64,000 nt of DNA from AC-32 sp963728765 (GCA_963728765.1 CAVSKX010000005.1:306722-370721); one strand, 5' to 3'. Counted from the stretch's first letter, positions 43,195 to 52,311 are shown. A program made the numbers and translations. The notes: generated by a model not told the origin, from the letters alone.

Positions 43195-44384
43195 TCGAGG
43201 CCGTCAACACGCGCGCGCGAGGGCTGAGGCCACACGGGGCCGAGGCGGTCGGCGTCGCGTCCGCGCTGCGCCGGCTCGACTGGTGGCTGCTCGGCGCCAT
43301 GGTCGGGCTGCTGGCCTACGGGCTGTGGGCGATCGCGGGGATCACCGCGCACGACGTCGAGGGCAACGCCAACTACTACGTCGTCCGCCAGGGGATCTAC
43401 GGGGCCGTCGGCTGCGTCGGCTTCATCGCCCTGCTGTTCGTCGACCCGCAGGTCTATCGGCGCTACAAGCGCTGGATCTACGGAGGCACGGCAGGGCTGA
43501 TGCTGCTCGTGCTGCTCGGAGGCACCGTGTCGCGCCACTCGAAGCGCTGGCTCGACATCGGCCCGTTCCGCTTCCAGCCGTCGGAGTTCGGGAAGCTGCT
43601 GTTCGTCCTCTTCCTGGCGGGCTTTCTCGCCGACCGCGCGAAGCGGCTGGGGGACAGCCGGACGGTCGTCGAGGCGATCGCGCTCGCCTGTCTCCCGATC
43701 CTGCTCGTCTTCGTCCAGCCGGACGTCGGCACCGCGATGGTCTACCTGGCGGCGCTGGCGGCGGTGCTCTTCATCGCCGGGGTGCGCTGGCCGCACCTCG
43801 CCGCGCTGGGGGTGGGGACGTTGGTCGCGATCCTGGCGGTGCTCTGGCTGCTGCCGGCGGCCGGCGTCCACGTGCTCAAGCCGTACCAGGAGCAGCGGCT
43901 CACCGGGTTCACCCACCCTGACCGCGACCCGGCCGGTGCGACGTACAACGTCGCGCAGTCGATCAACTCCGTCGGCGCGGGCGGCGTGAACGGGCGTGGC
44001 GAGGCGGGCGCGACGCAGACGAACCTCAACTTCCTCCCGGAGCACGCGACCGACTTCGCGTTCGCATCGCTGGCCGAACAGCGCGGCTTCGTGGGCGTAT
44101 CGGTGCTGCTACTGCTCTACCTGCTCGTTGTCTGGCGCGGCCTGAAGGTAATCGCGATCGCCCGGGACGCGTTCTCGGCGATCGCGGCGGGCGGGATCGT
44201 GTTCGCGTTCCTGTTCCAGGTCTTCGTCAACGTCGGCATGAACATCGGCGTCGCCCCGGTGACGGGCATCCCGCTCCCGTTCGTGAGCGTCGGCGGCTCC
44301 GCGCTGATCGCGAACCTCCTCGCAATGGGCGTGCTTCAAGCCATCCACGTCCGAGGCGCCGCGGTCCCGAAGGCCTACCGCTAA
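43191..44384 (+). CDS. rodA: Rod shape-determining protein RodA (SEDS glycosyltransferase)
   Basis: GTG 43191, 397 residues, about ten helices. SEDS signatures: 'SKRWLDIGPFRFQPSEFGKL', 'LLVFVQPDVGTAMVYLAALA', 'EHATDFAFASLAEQRGFVG' and 'VAPVTGIPLPFVSVGGSALI'. Polymerises lipid II with PBP2. Last gene of the mre operon. Confidence 0.95.
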   Translation: MIEAVNTRARGLRPHGAEAVGVASALRRLDWWLLGAMVGLLAYGLWAIAGITAHDVEGNANYYVVRQGIYGAVGCVGFIALLFVDPQVYRRYKRWIYGGTAGLMLLVLLGGTVSRHSKRWLDIGPFRFQPSEFGKLLFVLFLAGFLADRAKRLGDSRTVVEAIALACLPILLVFVQPDVGTAMVYLAALAAVLFIAGVRWPHLAALGVGTLVAILAVLWLLPAAGVHVLKPYQEQRLTGFTHPDRDPAGATYNVAQSINSVGAGGVNGRGEAGATQTNLNFLPEHATDFAFASLAEQRGFVGVSVLLLLYLLVVWRGLKVIAIARDAFSAIAAGGIVFAFLFQVFVNVGMNIGVAPVTGIPLPFVSVGGSALIANLLAMGVLQAIHVRGAAVPKAYR

Positions 44385-44515
44385 GAGTCAAGGCGCACTG
44401 CTCAACCCGGGGTCAGGTCTTGCATTGCCACATTCGTGTGCCGATTTGGGCCGCACGCTGACCTAACAACAGCTGGCTCCTCGCTAAAGAAAACGGCCGC
44501 TGCGAGGATCGATAG

Positions 44516-45480
44516 GTGCAGGTGGATGAAAAGACCGCTGCCCTCGAACAGCTCTACCGAGAACGCTATGCAACGCCGCGACATCCTCGCCGGCATTGTC
44601 GTCAGCCACGAGCTTGCGCGGGAGGTCGTGCAAGAGGCGTTCGCACGAGCGCTGCGTCCCATAGGGCTTCAGGTCAGCGGCATGTACCACGCCGACCCCA
44701 AGAACGGAACGAGCCTGGTCGTACAAGGTGGGTCGTTCCTGCAACGTGCCGGGGTCAAGCTCGAGCTGGCATACGAGGACGGCACCTCGGACCAGATCCC
44801 CTTCGTCTGGCGTCACCGAACCGATCGACGCTGGTTTCTACCTCTTCCGCGTGCCGAGTGCGCACCGCGTCGCCGGGCATCGCCCGAAGTCAGTACGGCT
44901 GTACGACAGCGATGGCCAATTGCTCGACAGCAAACCCGCGAACGATGCCGGCGCTGACCTCCCCGATCTCGAGCTGAGCCTCCACCGTGTGCCGGGCTAC
45001 CCGCCGCTCTCGGTACCGACCGGGGCGATCTGGGACCAACGACGGCAGCTGTTCGACCTTCGGGCGGACGACGGCTCTCGCATCGGACTGTGGGTCGCGC
45101 CGAGCCGCTCCGGCGAGACCTGCTACTGGTCGAACCAGAGCGGCGGCTGTGCGCGCCGAGGAGAGACGCACCCGCTCGCGCTCGGGTTCTCGCAGGCAGC
45201 GACGCATGTGACGCTCTGCTGCACCGTGGGACCGAGCGTGGCCCGAGTCGAGGCGCGATTCGAGGACGGCGACCGGGCCGAGTTAACCCCGAAGGAGGGC
45301 TACCTGGTATGGCCCATCCCCTCGCGCCACTACCCGCGCGGACATCGAATGGAGGAACTGGTCGCCCTCGATGCGACCGGTCGCAAGATCGCAACGCAGC
45401 CGCTCGATACGCAGGCGGCGGGCCTCTATCCGTGCGCGAGACCGAAGAACCTCGGCTATGGCGTCTCGATGTGTCCCTAG
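44516..45480 (+). pseudogene. Decayed ECF-sigma / secreted-protein chimera, two frameshifts
   Basis: The start 'VQVDEKTAALEQLYRERYA' and, after a shift near 44570, 'SHELAREVVQEAFARALR' are the region-2 start of an ECF sigma factor. The frame then passes into a different protein ('LVVQGGSFLQRAGVKLELAY'). It shifts again at about 44813 (one extra C) before 'VTEPIDAGFYLFRVPSAHR' and on to the stop at 45480. Regions 2.4-4 of the sigma are absent. Probably a sigma gene and its downstream partner fused by deletion. Confidence 0.65.
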
Positions 45481-45561
45481 CGGGCTTTCCTGCGGCGGAG
45501 GCGGGCTGTGCCCGCCGGAGCCTTAACTGCGCGGGAAGCGCGTCAACACAACGAGGGGGCC

Positions 45562-45607
45562 CACGGGGGAAACCGGGTTTCCCCCGTGACCGGTCCGTCC
45601 GGACCGG
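45562..45607 (+). terminator. Two adjacent strong hairpins
   Basis: A perfect 12-bp stem CACGGGGGAAAC/GTTTCCCCCGTG (45562-45573 with 45577-45588, loop CGG) is followed by CCGGTCC/GGACCGG (45590-45596 with 45601-45607). No U-run follows. A smaller GGCGGGC/GCCCGCC hairpin is at 45500-45516. They sit between the decayed locus and the next small gene. Confidence 0.55.
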
Positions 45608-45623
45608 GACCTACGATCCCGCC

Positions 45624-45821
45624 ATGAGCCAGAGACGAGAAGCCGAGGAGCTGCTCCTGATCGAGGAGGCCGACGCCTGGTTCGAGTATCTCGAGGCGAC
45701 GCGGGGTCAGATCGAGCCGCGCTACCGCGAGGTCGAGCCATGGGCCTGGGCACGCCTCAGCCAGCGGCTGCGCGCCGTCCGCACGAAGCGCGCGAAGCTC
45801 CGGCCGGCCGCAGCCGCGTAG
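45624..45821 (+). CDS. Small helical conserved-looking protein (65 aa)
   Basis: ATG 45624, 65 residues: 'MSQRREAEELLLIEEADAWF' then 'EYLEATRGQIEPRYREVEPW' and a basic tail 'LRAVRTKRAKLRPAAAA'. Entirely helical and highly charged. The frame is open upstream but that part mirrors other frames. It stands alone before RNase E/G; function unknown. Confidence 0.6.
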   Translation: MSQRREAEELLLIEEADAWFEYLEATRGQIEPRYREVEPWAWARLSQRLRAVRTKRAKLRPAAAA

Positions 45822-45980
45822 GCACCACGTGCCTGCCGCCGACGCGCGTAACGGTGCTGACGCACCGGGTTGCTAACGTGTGAGCACGGCTATGCCGACA
45901 GGTTTGACGACATTGCAGCGCGCGCTCCGCCCGGATCTTCCGGGTCAGCGAAGCGCGCGCGCCACTAAAGGAGATTCAAC

Positions 45981-48539
45981 TTGCTTCGATGGTTCAGGCG
46001 GCAGAAGCCGTCTACTGACGAGCGCGCCCGCCAAGAGGTCGCGCCACCCGCACCACCCAACGACACCGTAACCCCCGAGCCCGCCGAGGCGGGCACAACC
46101 GATCCTGCGAAGAAGAAGCGCCGCCGCGGCAGCCGCGGAGGACGCAACCGGAAGCGCACCGGCTCAGGCTCCGGCACCGGTACCGCGAAGAAGGCCGAGC
46201 CCGAGGCGCCCAAGCAGGAGCCGAAGAAGAAGGACGAGTCGCGACCCGAGCGACGGCCGTCGCAGCGCAAGCAGCGCGCCACGCGCCGCCGCACGCCGCC
46301 GCGCCGCCCCCCGCTTCCGCCCGCCAAGCGCGAGCTGCTGATCTCGGTCGACGTCAGCGAGCAGCGCGTCGCGGTGCTCGAGGACGACAAGGTCGCCGAG
46401 GCCTACCTCGAGCGTCCCGAGCGCCGCTCGATCGCGGGGAACATCTACAAGGGCTCGGTCGACAACGTCCTCCCGGGGATGGAGGCGGCGTTCATCGAGA
46501 TCGGCCTGGAGAAGAACGGCTTCCTCTACGTCGACGAGGTGATCGCGCCCGAGCTCGAAGGCCGCTCGCACGGCCGCAAGATCCAGGACCTGCTCAGCCG
46601 CGGCCAGGAGGTCCTCGTCCAGGCGGTGAAGGACCCGATGAAGTCGAAGGGCGCCCGCCTCACGACCGAGATCTCGCTGCCGGGCCGCTTCGTCGTCTTC
46701 GTCCCGCACGGCGAGGGCCTCGGCGTGTCACGCCGGCTCGAGGACGACGAGCGCACGCGCCTGCGCGATATCGTCAAGAAGCTCGACGTCAAGAAGGGCG
46801 GCGTGATCGTGCGCACCGCTGCCGAGGGCGCATCGGCCGACGACGTCGAGCGTGACCTCGTCTTCCTGCAGCGGCTCTGGAAGACGATCGAGGCGCGCGC
46901 GAAGGCCGCGAAGGCTCCGTCCCTCGTCTACCAGGAGGCCGAGCTCCCGCTGCGGGTGATCCGCGACCTCTTCACGGAGGACTTCGAGCACGCGTTCGTC
47001 GACCACGAGCGCACGTTCAAGCGGGTCGTGGGCTACCTGAAGAAGACCTCGCCGCACATGGCCGACCGCGTCACGCGTTACCGCGAGAAGACGCCGCTGA
47101 TGGAGAGCTTCGGCGTCGACGCCGAGATCCGCTCCACGCTCTCGCGCCGCGTCGACCTGCCGTCGGGCGGCTACCTCGTGTTCGACTACGCCGAGGCGTT
47201 CACGGTCATCGACGTGAACACGGGCCGCTTCGTCGGCTCACGCGGCAAGTCGTCGGGCGGACGGCTCGAGGACACGATCACGAAGAACAACCTCGAGGCC
47301 GTGAAGGAGGTCGTGCGCCAGCTGCGGCTGCGCGACATCGGCGGGATCATCGTCATCGACTTCATCGACATGGCGAATCCGAAGAACCGGGCGACGGTCG
47401 AGGGGGCGCTGAAGACCGAGCTCGAGCGCGACCGGACGAAGACGTACGTCGTCGAGATCTCGCCGCTCGGCCTCGTCGAGATGACCCGCCAGAACGTCAC
47501 CGACGGGCCGCGCGAGATCCTCACGCGCCGGTGCGTGGTCTGCGGCGGCGACGGCGTCGTGCTCTCGGAGGGCTCCGCGGCTGTCGACGACGAGCGGCGC
47601 CTGCGGGCGCTCGCGGCGAGCGCGCCGCGCACGAAGGCGTTCAAGGTCGAGCTCGAGGCGAAGGTCGCAGCCACGCTGATCGGCCCGGGCGCCTCGCGGC
47701 TGCTCGCGATCGAGGAGGACATGAAGCGCCGGTTCCTGATCGTCTCCCGCGACGACGTGCCCGTCGACCACTTCGAGGTGCTCGCCAAGGGCACGCTCGA
47801 GAGCGTGCTCGGCGACGATCCCACCGCCAAGCTCGAGGGGAAGACCTTCGAGCTGAAGCTCGGCGAGGTGGGGCGCCACGACGTCCACGCAGCGATCGGG
47901 AAGCACGACGGCGTGACCGTGAGCGTCGGCCATGCGTCGAAGCTCGTCGGCAAGAAGGCGAAGGTGCGGATCGAGCGGGTGCTCGACGGCATCGCCTACG
48001 CGAGCCTCGTCGCCGGCAAGAAGGAGCCCGAGGCGCCCATCACCGCCGAGAGCGCAGCCGAGAAGCCGACGCGCAAGCCGCCGGCCAAGAAGCAGGAAAC
48101 TCGACCGGAGGTGGAGGCGAAGGCCGAGGTGGCCGTCGCCGAGCCCGAGCAGGCCGAAGAGCCGGAAGCGGTCTCCGACGGAGCCGAGGCCGAGCCTCAG
48201 GCCGAGCAGCCCAAGCCGAAGAAGAAAACCCGCCGCGGCTCGCGAGGCGGAAGGCGGCGCAAGAAGAAGCCGGCGACGGCCGAGGCGAACGGCGGCCGGC
48301 CGGCCGCCGAACAGCCTACCGCTGAGAGCGACGGCGACGGCCCCAAGATCCACCTCCCGGATCCCTCGCTCGGCCGTGAGGAGCCTGAGCCCGAGCCGCA
48401 GGCCGAGGCGCCGTCGGGGAACGGCGCCGAGGGCGAGCAGCCCAAGCCGAAGAAGAAGACGCGGCGGGGGTCGCGGGGCGGCCGCAACCGCAAGCGGCGG
48501 CCGGCGTCGGCGAAGGCCGAGTCAACGCCTGCCGAGTAG
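45981..48539 (+). CDS. rng: Ribonuclease E/G family protein
   Basis: TTG 45981 with AAAGGAG eight bases upstream; 852 residues. A basic N-terminal extension is followed by an S1 domain ('GSVDNVLPGMEAAFIEIGLE'), the RNase H/DNase I-like catalytic core ('GYLVFDYAEAFTVIDVNTGR', 'GGIIVIDFIDM') and the zinc-link 'RRCVVCGGDG' (Cys518, Cys521). The C-terminal tail is acidic with two Lys/Arg blocks. RNA processing and decay endonuclease. The RGSRGGR block occurs three times (about residues 49, 750, 828). Confidence 0.95.
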   Translation: MLRWFRRQKPSTDERARQEVAPPAPPNDTVTPEPAEAGTTDPAKKKRRRGSRGGRNRKRTGSGSGTGTAKKAEPEAPKQEPKKKDESRPERRPSQRKQRATRRRTPPRRPPLPPAKRELLISVDVSEQRVAVLEDDKVAEAYLERPERRSIAGNIYKGSVDNVLPGMEAAFIEIGLEKNGFLYVDEVIAPELEGRSHGRKIQDLLSRGQEVLVQAVKDPMKSKGARLTTEISLPGRFVVFVPHGEGLGVSRRLEDDERTRLRDIVKKLDVKKGGVIVRTAAEGASADDVERDLVFLQRLWKTIEARAKAAKAPSLVYQEAELPLRVIRDLFTEDFEHAFVDHERTFKRVVGYLKKTSPHMADRVTRYREKTPLMESFGVDAEIRSTLSRRVDLPSGGYLVFDYAEAFTVIDVNTGRFVGSRGKSSGGRLEDTITKNNLEAVKEVVRQLRLRDIGGIIVIDFIDMANPKNRATVEGALKTELERDRTKTYVVEISPLGLVEMTRQNVTDGPREILTRRCVVCGGDGVVLSEGSAAVDDERRLRALAASAPRTKAFKVELEAKVAATLIGPGASRLLAIEEDMKRRFLIVSRDDVPVDHFEVLAKGTLESVLGDDPTAKLEGKTFELKLGEVGRHDVHAAIGKHDGVTVSVGHASKLVGKKAKVRIERVLDGIAYASLVAGKKEPEAPITAESAAEKPTRKPPAKKQETRPEVEAKAEVAVAEPEQAEEPEAVSDGAEAEPQAEQPKPKKKTRRGSRGGRRRKKKPATAEANGGRPAAEQPTAESDGDGPKIHLPDPSLGREEPEPEPQAEAPSGNGAEGEQPKPKKKTRRGSRGGRNRKRRPASAKAESTPAE

Positions 48540-49445
48540 CGGACGCTCGCGCCAGAACGCTAGGCAGACGACGACGGCGCAGGCGACGATCGCCGCCCAT
48601 GCCGCCGAGAGCGACGGGGACAGCACGTCGGGGATCTGCCAGGTCGTCCAGTCCCGCTTCACGACCTGCTCGGTCCACAGGTCGTTGGCCATGTTCGCCA
48701 GCCCGTAGACGAGCATCATCGAGAGGTACGCCGCCGTCAGGGCGCGAAGCCCGTGCCGCCGGATCCCCCCGAGCAGGCGCGACAGCAGCAGCGCCGTGGC
48801 GGCAAGCAAGAAGCCGTCGAGCCCGTGGTGGTGGCCGTGGTGGACGGCTGCGTGGACGGCGCCGCCGTCCGGCTCGGGCCGGAGCTGGCCCGTCTGGAAG
48901 ATCCAGCCGAGCAGCGGCACGCCGTTGAGGAAGAAGCCGAGCTCGGCGGCGATGTACGGCGTCGCGAAGAAGAGCACCACGAGGGCCGTCCCCAGGCGCG
49001 CGAGGTCGCCGGCTTGCGTCGTGCGCACCTCCTCGGCCCTCCCTCTCGCGGCCGCCCAGGCCGTCAGCGAGGCGGCGATTGCCACCCCGAGCACGGCCGG
49101 GAGGTTCGCCCACCTCGCGTCGAGGTCGTTCGGCGTCTGCACCCCGGGAATCGCGACCGTCGCGCACAGCACGACCGAGGCGATCCCGAGCAGCACGGCA
49201 CGCCGGTCCTGGAGCCGGTCGACCACGATCGCCACCACCGCGATCGCGGCCAGCGCCGCCGAGTAGCTCAGAAACACGAAGGCACGGCCGGCCCCGCCGG
49301 CCAGGCCGGAGTGGGTCACCTTCCACAGCTCGCTCGGCGGAAGGCGCCAGTAGGTCACGAAGACCGCGACCGCGGCCAGGGCGAACAGCATCCAAACGAC
49401 GTAGACCTCCCACAGGGCCGGTCTTTGCCGAGAGGCGTCCGTCAC
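48522..49445 (-). CDS. Hypothetical multi-pass membrane protein
   Basis: GTG 49445 gives 307 residues; an ATG at 49493 would overlap the rplU start and is rejected. About eight helices, with 'ALWEVYVVWMLFALAAVAVF', 'ATPYIAAELGFFLNGVP' and a His cluster 'HAAVHHGHHHGLDGFLLAAT' before a helix, which could bind metal or heme. It overlaps the RNase E/G stop by 18 bases convergently and is divergent from rplU. Function unknown. Confidence 0.75.
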   Translation of the reverse strand: MTDASRQRPALWEVYVVWMLFALAAVAVFVTYWRLPPSELWKVTHSGLAGGAGRAFVFLSYSAALAAIAVVAIVVDRLQDRRAVLLGIASVVLCATVAIPGVQTPNDLDARWANLPAVLGVAIAASLTAWAAARGRAEEVRTTQAGDLARLGTALVVLFFATPYIAAELGFFLNGVPLLGWIFQTGQLRPEPDGGAVHAAVHHGHHHGLDGFLLAATALLLSRLLGGIRRHGLRALTAAYLSMMLVYGLANMANDLWTEQVVKRDWTTWQIPDVLSPSLSAAWAAIVACAVVVCLAFWRERPLLGRR

Positions 49446-49491
49446 GGCTACACTTTCCGTTCTCGCGGGCACCTGCCCGCGTTTTGACGCC

Positions 49492-50031
49492 ATGGCCTAC
49501 GCGATCATCTCACTCGGCGGGAAGCAGTACCGCGTGCAGGAAGGCGAACGCCTGCTCGTGGACCGTGTGCCCACGGAGGAGGGCAAGACCTTCCACCCGG
49601 AGGTGCTGCTGCTCGGCGGCGACGGTGTGTTCGAGCTCGCGCCGAAGACACAGGTGACCGTGCGCGTGGTCGGGTCGGCGCTCGGCGACAAGGTCACGAT
49701 CGGCAAGTACAAGCCGAAGAGCGGCTACCGCCGCAAGACCGGCTTCCGCGCCAAGCTCTCGCAGATCGAGATCGAGTCGATCGGCGACGCGGCCAAGCGC
49801 AGCGCGCCCGCCAAGAAGGAGGCTCCCGCGAAGGCCGAGGCGCCGAAGCAGGAGGCGGAGGCCGCCCCGGCGAAGCTGCCCGCCGGCTATGCCGGCATGA
49901 CGATTGCTGACATCAACAAGAGCGTCGGCGACTGGTCGGCCGGGGAGATCGAGGCGGCGCTGGAGTACGAGAGCGCGCACGCGAACCGGAAGGGCGCGAT
50001 TGCCGCGCTGGAAGCAAGGAAGGAAGGCTAA
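49492..50031 (+). CDS. rplU: 50S ribosomal protein L21 with C-terminal extension
   Basis: 179 residues; residues 1-103 are standard bL21 ('MAYAIISLGGKQYRVQEGER', 'GDKVTIGKYKPKSGYRRKTG'). An Ala/Lys/Glu-rich linker and a compact helical module ('YAGMTIADINKSVGDWSAGE', 'EYESAHANRKGAIAALEAR') follow, about 45 residues resembling the small Rho-N/SAP-like fold. Binds 23S rRNA near L20. First gene of rplU-rpmA-obg. Confidence 0.95.
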   Translation: MAYAIISLGGKQYRVQEGERLLVDRVPTEEGKTFHPEVLLLGGDGVFELAPKTQVTVRVVGSALGDKVTIGKYKPKSGYRRKTGFRAKLSQIEIESIGDAAKRSAPAKKEAPAKAEAPKQEAEAAPAKLPAGYAGMTIADINKSVGDWSAGEIEAALEYESAHANRKGAIAALEARKEG

Positions 50032-50195
50032 GTGCTCCTTCCGGCAATGAGCGCCGGCTTCTCGCCCGCTATCACGCGGCGCCAGAGCCCTCCCTCGCCC
50101 TTGCGCGGGCTACCAGCCCACGCCGCGGTCGAGTGGGGACTCTGGCTTGGTGCTAGCAACCGAGAATCTCGACTTCATCACCGGAAGGAGCACTG

Positions 50196-50450
50196 ATGGC
50201 TCACAAGAAGGGACTCGGCTCGTCGCGGAACGGCCGCGACTCGAACCCGAAGATGCTGGGCGTCAAGGTCTTCGACGGCCAGGGCGTCACGACGGGGACG
50301 ATCATCGTGCGCCAGCGCGGCACGCGCTTCCGCCCGGGCCCCGGCACGGGCATCGGCCGCGACGACACGATCTTCGCCAAGCGCGACGGCACGGTCCAGT
50401 TCAGGGCGAGTGGCCAGCGCCGCTCCATTTCTGTTGTCGACGAGACCTAG
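50196..50450 (+). CDS. rpmA: 50S ribosomal protein L27
   Basis: 84 residues, ATG with GGAAGGAG upstream. 'MAHKKGLGSSRNGRDSNPKM' and 'IIVRQRGTRFRPGPGTGIGR' are invariant L27 features. The N-terminus reaches the peptidyl-transferase centre; no cleavable extension as in Firmicutes. It follows rplU by 164 bases, a gap without a gene. Confidence 0.97.
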   Translation: MAHKKGLGSSRNGRDSNPKMLGVKVFDGQGVTTGTIIVRQRGTRFRPGPGTGIGRDDTIFAKRDGTVQFRASGQRRSISVVDET

Positions 50451-50463
50451 TCGCGGGTCGAAC

Positions 50464-50514
50464 GGTCACCCGGCCGAGCCGGGCGACCTCCTGGACGGCA
50501 TCGCAAGCGATGCC
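50464..50514 (-). repeat. Paired-hairpin element, copy 4, inverted (family A)
   Basis: Reading the minus strand from 50514: stem 1 GGCATCGC-TT-GCGATGCC is identical to copy 2, then GTCCAGGAGG as spacer. Stem 2 (50464-50474 with 50478-50488) has one mismatch. It lies between rpmA and obg in opposite orientation to the other three copies. Confidence 0.7.
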
Positions 50515-50553
50515 TTGGGCGATCGGCGCTTCGTCTCCGTAACGGACTAGGCC

Positions 50554-51741
50554 GTGTTCCACGACCGGGCCCGCATTCACGTGCAGGCCGGGCGAGGCGG
50601 CGACGGGGCGCTCAGCTTCCGGCGCGAGAAGCACGTGCCCAAGGGCGGGCCGGACGGCGGTGACGGCGGGCCCGGCGGCGACGTCGTGCTGGTCGCGGAC
50701 GCCGACCTGCGCGACCTGTCGTCGTTTCGGGCGCAGCAGTGGTTCAGGGCCGACAAGGGCGGCGCAGGCGGCGGGAGCGGCCGGCACGGGGCTTCCGGCT
50801 CGGATGTAGAGCTGCGCGTGCCCGTCGGGACTCAGGTCTTCGACGAGGAGGAACAGCTGATCGCCGACCTCGCGGCGCCCGGCGCGCGGGCCGTGCTCGG
50901 GCGCGGCGGCGAGGGCGGCCGGGGCAACCGCCGCTTCGCGACGGCGACTCGGCAGACGCCGCGGTTCGCCGAGACCGGGCTCCCCGGCGAGGAAGCGGAC
51001 TACGAGCTGCGGCTGAAGCTGCTCGCGGACGCGGCGCTGGTGGGGCTCCCGAACGCGGGCAAGTCGTCGCTGCTTGCGCGGATCTCGAACGCCCGGCCGA
51101 AGGTCGCCGACTACCCGTTCACCACGCTGCAGCCCGTGCTCGGAACCGTCGACTCCGACGAGCGCCAGCTCGTGGTCGCGGACGTGCCCGGCCTGATCGA
51201 GGGCGCGAGCGAGGGCGTCGGGCTCGGGCACGAGTTCCTGGCCCACCTCGAGCGGGCGCGGCTGCTCGTGCACGTGATCGACGCCGCCGCGGGCGACCCG
51301 GCCGACGCGTTCGCGCAGATCGACCACGAGCTCGCCGAGTACGGCGCCGGCCTCGACGAGCGGCCGCAGGTCGTCGTGCTGAACAAGCTCGACCTGCTAC
51401 CGGAGCCCCCGCGGTTCGAGCCGGACGACCCGCGGATCCAGCGTGTCTTCGCGCTGTCGGCCGCGACCGGCGAGGGCGTCGAGCGCTTCCGCCGCACCCT
51501 GTTCGAGCTGTGCCCTCCGGCCGAGGCGCCGGTGGCGGACGACGAGGGCCTGCCGCGGTTCCTGGTCTACCGGCCGAAGCCCGACCCGCGGCGGCGCTTT
51601 CGGATCCTCCGCACCGATCGCGGCTTCCGGGTCCACGGGCAGGCCGGCTCGCAGGAGGAGCTCGAGCGTGCGCTCAGGGAGGCGGGTGCGAAGACGGGCG
51701 ACGAGGTTCAGGTCGCGGGCGAGGTGCTCGAGTTCCAGTGA
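50554..51741 (+). CDS. obg: GTPase Obg
   Basis: GTG 50554, 395 residues. Gly-rich Obg domain ('IHVQAGRGGDGALSFRREKH', 'GRGGEGGRGNRRFATATRQT'), G domain with G1 'GLPNAGKSSLLARISNARP', G3 'DVPGLIEGASEG', G4 'LNKLDLL', and a C-terminal OCT domain. Essential GTPase in ribosome assembly and stress. Overlaps nadD by 4 bases. Confidence 0.96.
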   Translation: MFHDRARIHVQAGRGGDGALSFRREKHVPKGGPDGGDGGPGGDVVLVADADLRDLSSFRAQQWFRADKGGAGGGSGRHGASGSDVELRVPVGTQVFDEEEQLIADLAAPGARAVLGRGGEGGRGNRRFATATRQTPRFAETGLPGEEADYELRLKLLADAALVGLPNAGKSSLLARISNARPKVADYPFTTLQPVLGTVDSDERQLVVADVPGLIEGASEGVGLGHEFLAHLERARLLVHVIDAAAGDPADAFAQIDHELAEYGAGLDERPQVVVLNKLDLLPEPPRFEPDDPRIQRVFALSAATGEGVERFRRTLFELCPPAEAPVADDEGLPRFLVYRPKPDPRRRFRILRTDRGFRVHGQAGSQEELERALREAGAKTGDEVQVAGEVLEFQ

Positions 51742-52304
51742 CTGGTCTTCTTGGCGGCACGTTCGACCCGCCGCAGGCGGGCCACGTCGCGCTTGCGAAG
51801 GCCGCGCGCGCGGAGCTGCCGATCGACAGGCTGCTCGTCCTCGTAGCGGAGGCGCCGGGCCACCGGAAGGTCGTCGCCGACGCGGAGACGCGCCTGCGCC
51901 TGGCTCGGCTCGCGTTAGACGGGCTCGCCGACGAGATCGTGCTCGACCCGCACGCGTTTACGGTCGACGCCGTGCGCGGCGGACGCTTCGGCGACGCGAT
52001 CTTCGTCGTCGGCGCCGACGAGGGCACCGCGTTCCCGACCTGGAAGGACCCCGACGAGGTGCTCCGCTGGGTGCGCCTCGCCGTCGGCACGCGCTCGGGC
52101 TATCCGCCGCCCGACCTCGAGCGCTTCGGCGACCGGGTGCTGTCGTTCGAGCTGTCCTCGCCGCCGGTCTCTTCCACCGAGGTTCGCGAACGGCTGGCGC
52201 GGGGAGAATCGGTCGAAGGCCTCGTGCCGCCCGCGGTCGCGGCCGCGCTCGACGAGACCGGCCTCTACCGCGGCTACACTGAGCGCGAACCCGAGAGGAC
52301 CTGA
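51738..52304 (+). CDS. nadD: Nicotinate-nucleotide adenylyltransferase
   Basis: GTG 51738, 188 residues. 'GLLGGTFDPPQAGHVALAKA' is the nucleotide-binding start, but the first His of the (H/T)xGH motif is Gln13 (QAGH, His16 kept). The C-terminal 'VSSTEVRERLARGE' is normal. Makes nicotinate adenine dinucleotide in NAD synthesis. Co-translated with obg; next is rsfS. Confidence 0.88.
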   Translation: MTGLLGGTFDPPQAGHVALAKAARAELPIDRLLVLVAEAPGHRKVVADAETRLRLARLALDGLADEIVLDPHAFTVDAVRGGRFGDAIFVVGADEGTAFPTWKDPDEVLRWVRLAVGTRSGYPPPDLERFGDRVLSFELSSPPVSSTEVRERLARGESVEGLVPPAVAAALDETGLYRGYTEREPERT

Positions 52305-52311
52305 CAAGACC

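Noticed and set aside
48743..49300. Plus-strand frames opposite the membrane protein at 48522-49445
   Set aside because: The minus-strand frame has eight coherent hydrophobic helices, while the plus frames are Arg-rich.
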